From: Methylorubrum rhodinum
GTDB lineage: Bacteria > Pseudomonadota > Alphaproteobacteria > Rhizobiales > Beijerinckiaceae
DNA length: 64,000 bases
Assembly (NCBI RefSeq): GCF_014199935.1
Contig: NZ_JACHOP010000002.1
Location: forward strand, 124,001-188,000
Direction: 5' to 3'
In this document: one piece after another, positions 26,249 through 34,312 of the stretch
Position numbering within the stretch: position 1 is the stretch's first letter
Layout of the letters: every line of letters begins with the position of its first letter
Translations under genes and position numbers: made by a program
Notes under the pieces: generated by a model
What the model saw: the letters and a program-made list of their open reading frames with translations, nothing else
What the model was told of the DNA's origin: nothing
Databases searched by the model: none

Positions 26249-27034
26249 ATGGCGCGCTGGATCGCGGGACTGGACGGGTGCCGCGGCGCCTGGGCCGGCG
26301 TGCTGATGGACCGCGACGATCCCGAGCGCTGGCGCACCGCCCGCTTCGCAAGCGTCCGCGACGGGCTCGATGCGCCGGAGGCGCCCGAGATCGTCGGCAT
26401 CGACGTGCCGATCGGCCTGCCCGAGCGCATCCGCGACAAGGGCCGCACCGCCGACAACGCCGCGCGGGCGCTGCTGGGTCGAAAGCGCACCAGCGTCTTC
26501 CCGGTGCCGCCCCGCGCCGCGGTCTACGCGGCGGATTACGCGGCGGCCAAGGCGCTCTCGCGCGAACGCTCCGAGCCGCCCTTCGCCCCCTCGCTCCAGT
26601 GCTGGAATATTTTTCGGTATATCAAGGAGGTGGACACGCTGCTGCGGGCGGAGCCGGCCCTCCGGACGCGGGTGCACGAGGTGCATCCGGAGGTCGCCTT
26701 CTTCCGCCTCAACGGCGACCGGCCGCTGCGGGCCGGCAAGCGCGAGGCGGCCGGGCTCGCCGAGCGCCGGATGCTGCTGGAAGTTGCCGGGTTGCCGCCC
26801 GCCCTCGTCGCCTCGGCCCCGCCGCGGGGCGTCGCAGCGGACGACCATCTCGACGCCATGGCCGCCCTCGTCGTCGCCCGCGACATCGCCGAGCATCGCG
26901 CCGTGGCGCTGCCGCCGGACTTCGAGCACGACGCGGAGGGGCTGCCGGTGGTGATCTGGGCGCCGGCCAAGGGACTGGAAAAGGGGCTGGAAAAGGGACT
27001 GGAAGCGGGGCTCGGAGGCGGCCCGGATTGCTGA
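26249..27034 (+). CDS. DUF429 family protein
   Basis: The 261-residue protein begins MARWIAGLDGCRGAWAGVLM and contains IVGIDVPIGLPE, HEVHPEVAFFRLNGDRPL and DDHLDAMAALVVAR, the acidic, RNase H-like pattern of DUF429. This family is predicted to contain nuclease-like proteins, but the activity is unproven. The C terminus carries a tandem 12-base repeat coding KGLEKGLEKGLEAGL, absent from a normal family end. It starts 13 bases before the NUDIX gene, so the two are probably co-transcribed. Confidence 0.85.
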   Translation: MARWIAGLDGCRGAWAGVLMDRDDPERWRTARFASVRDGLDAPEAPEIVGIDVPIGLPERIRDKGRTADNAARALLGRKRTSVFPVPPRAAVYAADYAAAKALSRERSEPPFAPSLQCWNIFRYIKEVDTLLRAEPALRTRVHEVHPEVAFFRLNGDRPLRAGKREAAGLAERRMLLEVAGLPPALVASAPPRGVAADDHLDAMAALVVARDIAEHRAVALPPDFEHDAEGLPVVIWAPAKGLEKGLEKGLEAGLGGGPDC

Positions 27035-27047
27035 TAGGCCTTGAGCC

Positions 27048-27563
27048 ATGAGCGATTCAGAGCTGCCGACCCGCGACGTCGCCCGTGCCCTGGTGTTCGA
27101 CCCGGCCGGGCGCCTGCTCCTCATCGAGTACGAGGCCTTGCGCCCGATCGATCCGGACAAGCCCGACGCGCGCGGCTTCTGGTTCATGCCCGGCGGCGGC
27201 CTGGAGCCCGGCGAGACCCACGAGGAGGCCTGCCGTCGCGAATTGTCCGAAGAGATCGGCGTCGCGGACGTCGAACTCGGTCCGCTGGTCGCGGTCTGCG
27301 ACGGGCCGTTCCACCTGTTCCGCAAGCCGCGCTACGCCCGCGAGCGCTACTTCGTGGTGCGGCTGCCGAGCGACGTGATCGACACGCGCCGGCTCGCCGA
27401 GACCGAGGACAATCCGGTCCGCGGCACCCGCTGGTGGTGCCTTGACGCACTTGCCGCGAGCGCCGAGCGGGTCGAGCCCGCCGGCCTCGCGATTCTGGCG
27501 CAACAAATCGTGACCGGGGACGTTCCGGGCACGCCTGTGCGTTTAAATTGGCGCAACGCGTGA
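27048..27563 (+). CDS. NUDIX hydrolase
   Basis: A 171-residue NUDIX protein. The box Gx5Ex7REUxEExGU is intact as GGLEPGETHEEACRRELSEEIG (about residues 48-69; the arginine and the EE pair are present). The substrate (a nucleoside diphosphate linked to some group) cannot be read from sequence. It lies right after the DUF429 gene and near dut, suggesting nucleotide-pool housekeeping, which is inference from neighbours. A 10-base-pair hairpin follows its stop. Confidence 0.88.
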   Translation: MSDSELPTRDVARALVFDPAGRLLLIEYEALRPIDPDKPDARGFWFMPGGGLEPGETHEEACRRELSEEIGVADVELGPLVAVCDGPFHLFRKPRYARERYFVVRLPSDVIDTRRLAETEDNPVRGTRWWCLDALAASAERVEPAGLAILAQQIVTGDVPGTPVRLNWRNA

Positions 27564-27567
27564 CGGC

Positions 27568-27591
27568 GCGGCCGGTGACGCCACCGGCCGC
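27568..27591 (+). terminator. 10-base-pair hairpin after the NUDIX gene
   Basis: GCGGCCGGTG and CACCGGCCGC pair perfectly around a 4-base loop, starting five bases after the stop codon. No T tract follows. It is probably an end-of-transcript structure in this high-GC genome. Confidence 0.55.
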
Positions 27592-27706
27592 GGGGTCATG
27601 CCGCCAGAGGCGACGCGCGATGCGGCGCGCCCCGTCCGACGCTCGGAAGGTCGATCGGGGGCCGCACGTGCGCTGCCGCACCCGACCATAACCGGAGAGC
27701 GACACG

Positions 27707-28390
27707 ATGTTTCCTGAGGTTCTGACGGAAGGCTACAAGACCTTCCTCGGTGAGCGCCTGCCGAACGAGCGGCGCAAGTACGAAGCCCTGGGCGCCGGCC
27801 AGGAACCGGACGTGCTGCTGATCGGCTGCTGCGACAGCCGCGTGGCCCCGGAGGTGATCTTCGACACCGGGCCCGGCCAGATCTTCACGATCCGCAACGT
27901 CGCCAACATCGTCCCGCCCGCCGAGGACAACAAGGGCGAGAGCCATCACGGCACGTCCTCGGCGCTTGAATTCGCGGTGGTCGCCCTCAAGGTGAAGCAC
28001 ATCGTCGTGATGGGCCACGCCACCTGCGGCGGCATCAAGGCCGCCGGCCTCGGCTCGGACCCGCTGTCGAGCGGCAACTACATCGGCAACTGGGTCTCGC
28101 TGGTGGAGCCGGCCAAGGCGAAGCTCGCGGCGGAGGGCGACCACAAGGACAAGGACGACTACCTCACCCGGCTCGAATACGCGATGATCGGCCAGAGCCT
28201 CGAGAACCTGATGACGTTCGACTTCGTGCGCGAGGCGGTCGAGGCCGGCCGGCTCCACCTGCACGGGGCGCATTTCGGCATCGCCACCGGCGAACTGCGC
28301 ATCCGCGACCCGAAGACCGGCGAGTTCCACTCCGTCCTCGCCCGCGACGGCCAGAGCCTGGCTCCCTCCGCGCTGATCCACTGCAGCTGA
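27707..28390 (+). CDS. beta-class carbonic anhydrase
   Basis: Interconverts CO2 and bicarbonate. The 227-residue protein has the zinc ligands of the beta class: the Cys of IGCCDSRVAPE (with the Asp-Arg dyad) and the His and Cys of VVMGHATCGGIKAA. The IRNVANIVPP segment is also typical. It lacks a signal peptide, so it is cytoplasmic. It is a single gene between a hairpin and the family A-like repeat. Bicarbonate supply for carboxylases is a plausible role in a methylotroph. Confidence 0.95.
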   Translation: MFPEVLTEGYKTFLGERLPNERRKYEALGAGQEPDVLLIGCCDSRVAPEVIFDTGPGQIFTIRNVANIVPPAEDNKGESHHGTSSALEFAVVALKVKHIVVMGHATCGGIKAAGLGSDPLSSGNYIGNWVSLVEPAKAKLAAEGDHKDKDDYLTRLEYAMIGQSLENLMTFDFVREAVEAGRLHLHGAHFGIATGELRIRDPKTGEFHSVLARDGQSLAPSALIHCS

Positions 28391-28403
28391 TCCGGTCATC
28401 CGC

Positions 28404-28585
28404 GCATCCCCCTCTCTCCGCACGCGGGGAGAGGGCTTCGGCGACCCTGTCGCCGCCGACGCGAAGCGGCAGCCGAAGGTGAGGGGCTTCGAAGGAGCCT
28501 CTTCCATCGGGTCCCCCTCATTGCCGCTTCGGCTTCGCCGCTTTCCGCAGGCACGACGAGGTGCGTGCGGGGAGAGGGAAAGCCG
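28404..28585. repeat. family A-like palindromic repeat
   Basis: CCCCTCTCTCCGCACGCGGG on the left and TGCGTGCGGGGAGAGGG on the right bracket an interior with inverted GCCGCTTCGGCTTCGCCG / CGACGCGAAGCGGC segments. It lies between convergent genes. Confidence 0.6.
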
Positions 28586-28603
28586 ACCGATGCGGGAGAG
28601 AAT

Positions 28604-28634
28604 AAAAAAAGCGGCGGGCCACTCGGCCCGCCGC
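28604..28634 (-). terminator. intrinsic terminator of the DUF4142 gene
   Basis: Read on the minus strand, GCGGCGGGCC and GGCCCGCCGC form a 10-base-pair stem around a 4-base loop, followed by seven T residues. It lies 33 bases past the stop of the DUF4142 gene. Confidence 0.88.
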
Positions 28635-28666
28635 TCTTTCATGACCGACTCAGTCGTCTAGGCGGC

Positions 28667-29371
28667 TCAGCGGGCGCCCGGCAGGCGCTGGGCCATCGCG
28701 TAATGCTGCTGCAGCACCGGCACGGCCTGCTGGGCATAGTTGCGCAGGGCCGGGTTGGGGCCGGACTGGGCGTAGGACTGGTGCATCTGAAGCGACATCT
28801 GATGCGACATCACCTGCTGGCGGCCGTAGAGGCGGTCGAACTGCGGGCCGGCCGGGGTGGCGGACAGCTCGGCGAGCATCTGCTGCTGCTGCGGGTTCAA
28901 GCGACCGCCGAGGCCGGTGCCCGCGGTGGTGTCGACGTCGAATGCCCGGGTTCCGGCCGCCGCGCCGCGCGCGGCACCCGTGCCGGCGCCTTCGAGGCCG
29001 CCGACCGGGCCGCCCTGGAGCGTGCCGCCGACGACGCCGACCGCTGCCCCCGTGGCCGCGCCGACCGCGCCGCCCGCCACTTGGAGCGGAGCCTCGATCA
29101 GGCCGCCGATCGGCCCGCCGATGCCACCCGCCACGGCGTCGCGTCCGCCGCCGGTCAGGGCCACGGCCGCGGCGTGATGGTCGCGGATGGCTTCCTTGGC
29201 GAAGGCGCGCACGGCCGGGTTGCGGCTCTTCTGCAGGGCGATCTGGCTGGACTGAATCTCGAACGAGTTGGCCTGCAGCGCGTCCATGCGGAAATCGCCC
29301 ATGCCCTGAGCGAAGGCGGGCGTGGCCATGACGGCGACGAGAGCGGACGCGACAGCGTATTTCTTCAGCAT
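28667..29371 (-). CDS. exported DUF4142 protein split by a glycine-rich insert
   Basis: The 234-residue protein has a signal peptide (MLKKYAVASALVAVMATPAF, cleavage after AFAQ). The DUF4142 helical bundle begins with FRMDALQANSFEIQSSQIAL and NPAVRAFAKEAIRDHHAAA (about residues 25-70), then resumes with LNPQQQQMLAELSATPAG and SHQMSLQMHQSYAQSG (about 155-225). Between them lies about 75 residues of Gly/Ala glycine-zipper-like sequence (GGIGGPIGGLIEAP, GAVGAATGAAVGVVGG). DUF4142 proteins are periplasmic, ferritin-like in fold and of unknown role. An exact EcfG promoter precedes it. ATG 29371 has AGAGG upstream. Confidence 0.82.
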   Translation of the reverse strand: MLKKYAVASALVAVMATPAFAQGMGDFRMDALQANSFEIQSSQIALQKSRNPAVRAFAKEAIRDHHAAAVALTGGGRDAVAGGIGGPIGGLIEAPLQVAGGAVGAATGAAVGVVGGTLQGGPVGGLEGAGTGAARGAAAGTRAFDVDTTAGTGLGGRLNPQQQQMLAELSATPAGPQFDRLYGRQQVMSHQMSLQMHQSYAQSGPNPALRNYAQQAVPVLQQHYAMAQRLPGAR

Positions 29372-29462
29372 ACTGTACCTCTGATAAGGAGCAATCGACA
29401 TAGGAACTGGCCCCATGGACCGGATGCACCGGTCGAGGCCGCGATATCGACTTCAGCCGGTC

Positions 29463-29487
29463 AACGATTCCCCTCCGCCATGGTTCC
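29463..29487 (-). promoter_or_regulatory. EcfG-type general-stress promoter of the DUF4142 gene
   Basis: On the minus strand, GGAAC (29487-29483), a 16-base spacer and CGTT (29466-29463) match the EcfG consensus perfectly. The predicted transcript starts near 29455, leaving about an 85-base leader before ATG 29371. Confidence 0.7.
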
Positions 29488-29493
29488 CTCACC

Positions 29494-30636
29494 TTGACAT
29501 CGCGAGATTCGCAGCCCGCGCAGACGGACAAGCTCGTCCTCGTCCAGATCCTGCGCGCCGTCGCGGCGGGGCTCGTCGTGGTGCATCACGCCCAGCACGA
29601 GGCGGCGCTCCTCGCCGCGCGCACCGGTGCCGCCTTCGCTCCGGCCGCATGGCTGCCCTGGCCGGCGGGCGTCGACGTGTTCTTCGTCATCTCCGGCTTC
29701 ATCATCGTTCACGCCTCCGCCCCGTTCTACGGGCGCGCGGACGGGCGCCGACGCTTCGCGGCGCACCGGATCGCCCGGCTGGTTCCGCTCTACTGGCTGG
29801 TGAGCGCGGCCTATCTCGCCCTCGGCCTCGCGGCGCCGTCCGTCCTCGGCGGGCAGGGCGGCGGGCCGGATGCGGGGGCCATCCTCGCCTCGTTCCTGTT
29901 CGTGCCGACGGCGCGGCCCGACGGGAGCGTGCTGCCGCTCTACGGGCTCGGCTGGACGCTCAACTACGAGATGGCCTTCTACGCCCTGTTCGCCCTGGGC
30001 CTCGGGTTCGGGCGGCGCGGGGCCGTCGCCTGGATCGCGCTGGCGCTCGGCGCGCTCGTGCTCGCCGCCCGCCTCGTGCCGGCTCCGCCCGTGCCCCTCG
30101 CCTTCTGGGGCGACCCGATCGTCCTCGAATTCGTCCTCGGCGCCGGGCTCGCGCTGGCGCGGGCGGACGGCCTGCGCCTCGGCACGCCGGCCCGCCTCGC
30201 CCTGGCCGCGTCGGGCCTCGCGCTGCTCGCCGCCGCGCCCGCAGAGCCGGCCCTGCGCCCGCTGGACTGGGGCGGCCCGGCGGCCCTGCTCGTGGCGGCG
30301 GCGGTGCTCGGGCGGGACCGGCCCGGTCCCCGGGGCAGCGCGTTCGGGGTGCGGGCGCTGTCCGTCGCGGCCTCATTCGCGGCGCGGCTGGGGGATGCCT
30401 CCTACGCCCTCTACCTGCTGCATCCCTTCGGGCTGCGGGCCGTCCGCGAAGCCCTGGCGCGCACCGGTCTCGCCGCTTGGCTCGGACCCTGGCCGAGCCT
30501 CGCCCTGATGGTCGCCTTCACCGTGCCGGTCGCGCTCGTCGCCTACGCCCTCGTCGAGCGCCCGCTGACCCGGTGGGTCCGCGCCCGGCTCGACCCGGAC
30601 GGATCCGCAAAAAAAGCCGTCGGGTCGGACACATAG
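29494..30636 (+). CDS. acyltransferase family 3 (OafA-like) membrane protein
   Basis: A 380-residue integral membrane O-acyltransferase. The family signature opens the protein: QILRAVAAGLVVVHHAQHEA with the active-site histidine pair, then VDVFFVISGFIIVHAS and RRFAAHRIARLVPLYWLV. About ten hydrophobic segments follow, and the C-terminal SYALYLLHPFG motif is present. Such proteins acetylate exported sugars or lipids; the substrate is not evident. The apparent start is TTG at 29494, since no ATG or GTG fits. The opposite-strand EcfG promoter lies only 7 bases away. Confidence 0.88.
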   Translation: MTSRDSQPAQTDKLVLVQILRAVAAGLVVVHHAQHEAALLAARTGAAFAPAAWLPWPAGVDVFFVISGFIIVHASAPFYGRADGRRRFAAHRIARLVPLYWLVSAAYLALGLAAPSVLGGQGGGPDAGAILASFLFVPTARPDGSVLPLYGLGWTLNYEMAFYALFALGLGFGRRGAVAWIALALGALVLAARLVPAPPVPLAFWGDPIVLEFVLGAGLALARADGLRLGTPARLALAASGLALLAAAPAEPALRPLDWGGPAALLVAAAVLGRDRPGPRGSAFGVRALSVAASFAARLGDASYALYLLHPFGLRAVREALARTGLAAWLGPWPSLALMVAFTVPVALVAYALVERPLTRWVRARLDPDGSAKKAVGSDT

Positions 30637-30765
30637 ACCCATCATCATCGGGGACGGCGGCGATGGGCCCGGTTTTCCGGGAGACCGTTTCGCTCTAGCC
30701 TCCGATGCTTCGATCCTGCGGCCCGCGCCGCACAGTCACAAAGAACTTGTTCGAGGAGGTTGGCC

Positions 30766-31629
30766 ATGAAGACCCTGCTCGTTCCGGTCACGCTGCACGA
30801 CGCGCTGCCCTCCGTGTTCGCGACCGCGGTGCTCGTGGCGCGCCGCTTCGGCAGCGTGATCGAGGGTATCGCGCTGCGCCCCGCGCTCGCCGAGTACGTT
30901 CCCGTCGACATGGTCGGCGGCATGACGTGGCTGCGCGACGAGGAGGCCGACCAGGCCGAGGCGCAGGATGCCGGCGCCCGCTTCGTCGCCGCGATGGAGG
31001 CCGCCGGCCTGCCGCGCCGCGAGTTCGGCGCCGCCTGCTCGCCGGACGCGGCGGCCAATGCCGGCCCGCGCTACCGCTGGCGGCCGGACGTGCCGCCGGG
31101 CGACGCCTTCCTCGGCCAGTATGCCCGCCTGTTCGCGGCCACCGTGGTCGGGCGGCCGGGTCCGGAGGACGGCGCGCCGCGCATGACCACGTTCGAGACC
31201 GCGCTGTTCGAGAGCGGGCGGCCGATCCTGCTGGCCCCGCCCGAGGCTCCGGATTGCCTCGGCGAATCGATCCTGATCGCCTGGAACGGCTCGACCGAGA
31301 CGGCGCGGGCTATCGCCTTCGCCATGCCGTTCCTGCGCCGCGCCCGGCGCATCCTCGTGCTCAGCGCCGAGGGCGGCATGGTGCCGGGCCCCAGCGCCGA
31401 GGACGTGGCCCGCTCGCTCGCCGCCGAAGGCATCGAGGCCTCGCACAAGGAGTTGCTCGCCGGGCGCCGCACGCCGGGCGAACTCTACCTCGACACCGCC
31501 GAGAGCACCGGCTGCGATCTCCTGATCAAGGGCGCCTACACCCAGAGCCGCCTGCGCCAGATGATTTTCGGCGGGCCCACGAGCCACATCCTGTCGCAGG
31601 CGAAGGTGCCGGTGCTGATGGCACATTGA
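30766..31629 (+). CDS. universal stress protein (tandem UspA)
   Basis: A 287-residue USP. The N-terminal half starts MKTLLVPVTLHDALPSVFAT; a second domain starts near residue 163 with ILIAWNGSTETARAIAFAMP. The nucleotide-loop pattern near the end reads IKGAYTQSRLRQMIFGGPTSH, close to the Gx2-x9-G(S/T) ATP motif. The start is ATG 30766 with GAGGAGG upstream. It is a single gene. Role: stress adaptation, details unknown. Confidence 0.9.
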   Translation: MKTLLVPVTLHDALPSVFATAVLVARRFGSVIEGIALRPALAEYVPVDMVGGMTWLRDEEADQAEAQDAGARFVAAMEAAGLPRREFGAACSPDAAANAGPRYRWRPDVPPGDAFLGQYARLFAATVVGRPGPEDGAPRMTTFETALFESGRPILLAPPEAPDCLGESILIAWNGSTETARAIAFAMPFLRRARRILVLSAEGGMVPGPSAEDVARSLAAEGIEASHKELLAGRRTPGELYLDTAESTGCDLLIKGAYTQSRLRQMIFGGPTSHILSQAKVPVLMAH

Positions 31630-31953
31630 GGCGGCGCGCCCGAACCGTCGTATCAGCCGCGCCCGCCAAGTCCTTGATGGTATGTCATCGAACCGCATTG
31701 CCCCAGTTGCGGCCGCTTCGTGGCGGCCACGATCGCGATGGCTCGTGCCGCGTTCGATTGCGCGCACGAGGAGTTGCCAAGCCCGAGCCTGCCCGCTAAA
31801 GTCCTGAAAAGCTTGAACTTTTCAATCATTCTAATCTACGGGCGTTTCAAAGCCGGCTTCCGGTGGCGCCGCGGGATGGGATGATCGGGAAGGCTCAAGA
31901 CACCGCCGTCCCCCGGCGGAACCCGACAGGCACGACAGGTTCGCGATCCCCGC
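31630..31953. other. 324-base gap upstream of bfd-bfr
   Basis: No gene is apparent. It is less GC-rich near 31800-31845, where the bfd promoter region should lie, and contains the candidate iron-responsive motif at 31814-31828. Confidence 0.4.
31814..31828. promoter_or_regulatory. candidate iron-responsive (RirA IRO-type) motif
   Basis: TGA at 31814-31816 and TCA at 31826-31828 are separated by nine bases, the TGA-N9-TCA pattern of rhizobial IRO boxes. An ATTCTAA element follows at once. The motif is short, so chance is a real alternative; only the position upstream of iron-storage genes makes it worth noting. Confidence 0.3.
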
Positions 31954-32229
31954 ATGATCGTCTGCTCTTGCAACGTCCTCTCCGACGGACAGGTCCGTGC
32001 GTGCCTGCAGCCGGGCCCCGGCTGTCCCCGCACGCCGGCCCAGGTCTACGGCTGCCTCGGCTGCAGCGCGAAATGCGGGCGCTGCGCCCGCACCATCCGC
32101 GGCATCCTGCGCAACGCGCTGGCGGAGGCCGAGACTCATGCGGCCCACGCCTGCACCACCGGCTGCGAAGCGGCTTGCAGTTTGGGATCGTTCCAAACTA
32201 CAAGGGAGCCAGAGGGCGTCGCTGCCTGA
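31954..32229 (+). CDS. bfd: bacterioferritin-associated ferredoxin
   Basis: Bfd is a [2Fe-2S] protein that docks on bacterioferritin and reduces its iron core so iron can leave. The 91-residue protein has the first cluster cysteines at C4 and C6 (MIVCSCN) and the second pair in AKCGRC (C41, C44). Additional cysteines at 17, 24, 34 and 37 and in the tail (CTTGCEAAC) are unusual. It is 50 bases upstream of bfr, the classical pair. Confidence 0.9.
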   Translation: MIVCSCNVLSDGQVRACLQPGPGCPRTPAQVYGCLGCSAKCGRCARTIRGILRNALAEAETHAAHACTTGCEAACSLGSFQTTREPEGVAA

Positions 32230-32279
32230 GACGGATCGACCGTTCGTCCCGACGCCTCGCTACTGAGGAGTACGGGCCG

Positions 32280-32777
32280 ATGAAGGGTGACGCGAAGGTC
32301 ATCGAATATCTGAACCGGGGCCTGCGCAGCGAGCTGACCGCGGTCAGCCAGTACTGGCTCCACTTCCGCCTGCTGAACGATTGGGGCTACGTCGACCTCG
32401 CCAAGTTCTGGCGCAAGGAATCGATCGAGGAGATGAACCACGCGGATCGGTTCATCGACCGGATCCTGTTCCTCGACGGCTTCCCGAACCTCCAGGAGCT
32501 CGACCCGCTGAAGATCGGGCAGAACGTCCAGGAGATCATCGAGTGCGATCTCGCGGCCGAGAACGAGGCCCGCGCGCTCTACCTCGAGGCCGCCAAGTAC
32601 TGCGACTCGATCAACGACCGCGTCACCAAGATCCTGTTCGAGGAGCTGGCCGCCGACGAGGAGGGCCATATCGATTTCCTCGAGACGCAGCTCGACCTCA
32701 TCGGCCAGATCGGCCTGCCGCTCTACGCCCAGCGCCACATCGGCGGTCTGCAGCAGATCGAGCCCGAGAAGGACTAA
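32280..32777 (+). CDS. bfr: bacterioferritin
   Basis: Heme-containing iron-storage 24-mer. The 165-residue protein carries all six ferroxidase ligands at the standard positions (E18, E51, H54, E94, E127, H130) and the heme-ligand M52. Its partner bfd lies directly upstream, so iron deposition and release are encoded together. Confidence 0.98.
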   Translation: MKGDAKVIEYLNRGLRSELTAVSQYWLHFRLLNDWGYVDLAKFWRKESIEEMNHADRFIDRILFLDGFPNLQELDPLKIGQNVQEIIECDLAAENEARALYLEAAKYCDSINDRVTKILFEELAADEEGHIDFLETQLDLIGQIGLPLYAQRHIGGLQQIEPEKD

Positions 32778-32785
32778 GCACCACC

Positions 32786-32892
32786 TTCCCCTCCCCCTTG
32801 CGGGGAGGGGTCAGGGGTGGGGGTCGGCCAGAAGGCACCGTTGCGATTCCTTCTGCACCACCTCCTACCTCCTCCCCGCAGGGGGGAGGAGA
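32786..32892. repeat. palindromic repeat, family B
   Basis: CCCCTCCCCCTTGCGGGGAG on the left and the complement-like CCTCCCCGCAGGGGGGAGG on the right, with GGGGTGGGGG and CACCTCCTACCTCC in between. A near-identical unit is at 39671-39783. It sits between the convergent bfr and msrA ends. Confidence 0.75.
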
Positions 32893-32899
32893 ATGCTGC

Positions 32900-33643
32900 T
32901 CACGCCTTCGACTTCCCCACCAGCACCGGCTTCGCGTTCGCCCGCTCGGGGAAGAGCGTCTTCAGATCCTGCAGCTTCGGCGCGTCGTTGGTGACGATGT
33001 AGCCGTTGTTCGGATGCAGGGTCATGTAGTCCTGATGATAGTCCTCCGCCGGGAAGAAGGCGCCCTGTTCGATCGTCGTGGCGATGGGGCGCGAGAACGC
33101 CTTTCCGGCATCCAACTGGCCGATATAGGCCTTGGCCACCCGCGCCTGCTCGGCATCCGCCGGGAAGACGGCGGAGCGGTATTGCGGGCCGGTGTCCGGG
33201 CCCTGGCGGTTCACCTGGGTCGGGTCCAGCGCCACCGAGAAGAAGATCTGCAGCAGCTCGTCGTAGCGGATCACCGCCGGATCGTAGGTGATCCTGACCG
33301 CTTCGGCGTGGCCCGTGCGGCCGGTGCCGACCGCGTCGTAGGTGGCGCTGGCCTTGGTGCCGCCGGCGTAACCGGAGACGGCTTGGCGGACGCCCTTCAC
33401 GTGCTGGAACACGCCCTGCACGCCCCAGAAGCAGCCGCCGGCCAGCGTCGCGGTGCGCAGGCCGGAGCCTTCCTGCGCCCGCTCGGTGGCGTCGGGCAGG
33501 CGCCGCCCGGCCTCCTCGGCGGAGACCGGCGCCAGCGGCAGAAGAGCACCGGCCAGCAGACCGAGCCCGGCGAGGCCGCCGATCAGCATCGTCTTCAGGG
33601 AATGCGGACGGCGCGCGGTGTCAGGCATCACTTCTTGGGTCAT
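32900..33643 (-). CDS. msrA: exported peptide methionine sulfoxide reductase A
   Basis: Reduces the S-epimer of methionine sulfoxide. The 247-residue protein carries a long N-terminal hydrophobic segment (about residues 18-42, MLIGGLAGLGLLAGALLPLA, then SAEE), so it is periplasmic or membrane-anchored, unlike cytoplasmic MsrA. The catalytic cysteine is in AGGCFWGVQG (about residue 71), and QYRSAVF, EDYHQDYM and HPNNGYI are conserved. Its ATG overlaps the msrB stop by four bases (ATGA), so the two are coupled. Confidence 0.94.
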   Translation of the reverse strand: MTQEVMPDTARRPHSLKTMLIGGLAGLGLLAGALLPLAPVSAEEAGRRLPDATERAQEGSGLRTATLAGGCFWGVQGVFQHVKGVRQAVSGYAGGTKASATYDAVGTGRTGHAEAVRITYDPAVIRYDELLQIFFSVALDPTQVNRQGPDTGPQYRSAVFPADAEQARVAKAYIGQLDAGKAFSRPIATTIEQGAFFPAEDYHQDYMTLHPNNGYIVTNDAPKLQDLKTLFPERANAKPVLVGKSKA

Positions 33644-34149
33644 AACGCGGCTCCCTTCTGGTCGGCGGCGGGCTCGAAGCGCAGGGCCACGCCGTTCATG
33701 CAGTAGCGCAGGCCCGTGGGACGCGGCCCGTCCTCGAAGACGTGGCCGAGATGGCCGCCGCAGCGGCGGCAATGCACCTCGGTGCGGCGCATGCCGTAGG
33801 CGGTGTCGGTCTGCGTGCCGATCGCCTCGGGAAGCGGCTGATAGAAACTCGGCCAGCCGGTGCCGCTCTCGAACTTGGTCTCGGAGGCGAACAGCGGCAG
33901 GTCGCAGCCGGCACACACGAAGCGCCCGGCCCGCTTCTCCTTGTTCAGGGGGCTGGTGCCGGCCCGCTCGGTACCGTGCTCGCGCAGCACCGTGTAGGCG
34001 GCAGGGCTGAGAATCCGGCGCCACTCGGCCTCGGTCTTCGTCACCTCGAACGTCTTCCCGGCCTGGGCCGAAGCCGGTCCGGCGAGGCGCGAGGCGGCGA
34101 GCAGGCCGAGGAACGAGGCGCCGGCACACAGGGTTTGACGGCGGTTCAT
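33640..34149 (-). CDS. msrB: exported peptide methionine-(R)-S-oxide reductase
   Basis: Reduces the R-epimer of methionine sulfoxide. The 169-residue protein has a Tat-like signal (MNRRQTLCAGASFLGLLAA, cleavage near PASAQA). The zinc cysteine pairs are FVCAGCD and HCRRCGGHLGH, and the catalytic cysteine is in GLRYCMNGVALRF. ATG 34149 starts the signal. Together with the downstream msrA it forms a periplasmic methionine-repair pair. Confidence 0.95.
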   Translation of the reverse strand: MNRRQTLCAGASFLGLLAASRLAGPASAQAGKTFEVTKTEAEWRRILSPAAYTVLREHGTERAGTSPLNKEKRAGRFVCAGCDLPLFASETKFESGTGWPSFYQPLPEAIGTQTDTAYGMRRTEVHCRRCGGHLGHVFEDGPRPTGLRYCMNGVALRFEPAADQKGAAL

Positions 34150-34312
34150 GCGGGGTCTCCGATCACGGGGCTCACCCAACGGACTTCGCCGGGGCCGGGC
34201 CGGCGGTTACGCCGGGTGTTTCGATCGCGCGCAATCGGATAGCACGGAATCCGCCCGTGCGCCGCGGGGACCATCCGCCGCATGGCTCCGCGCTTAGCCC
34301 TGCACCGCTGCG

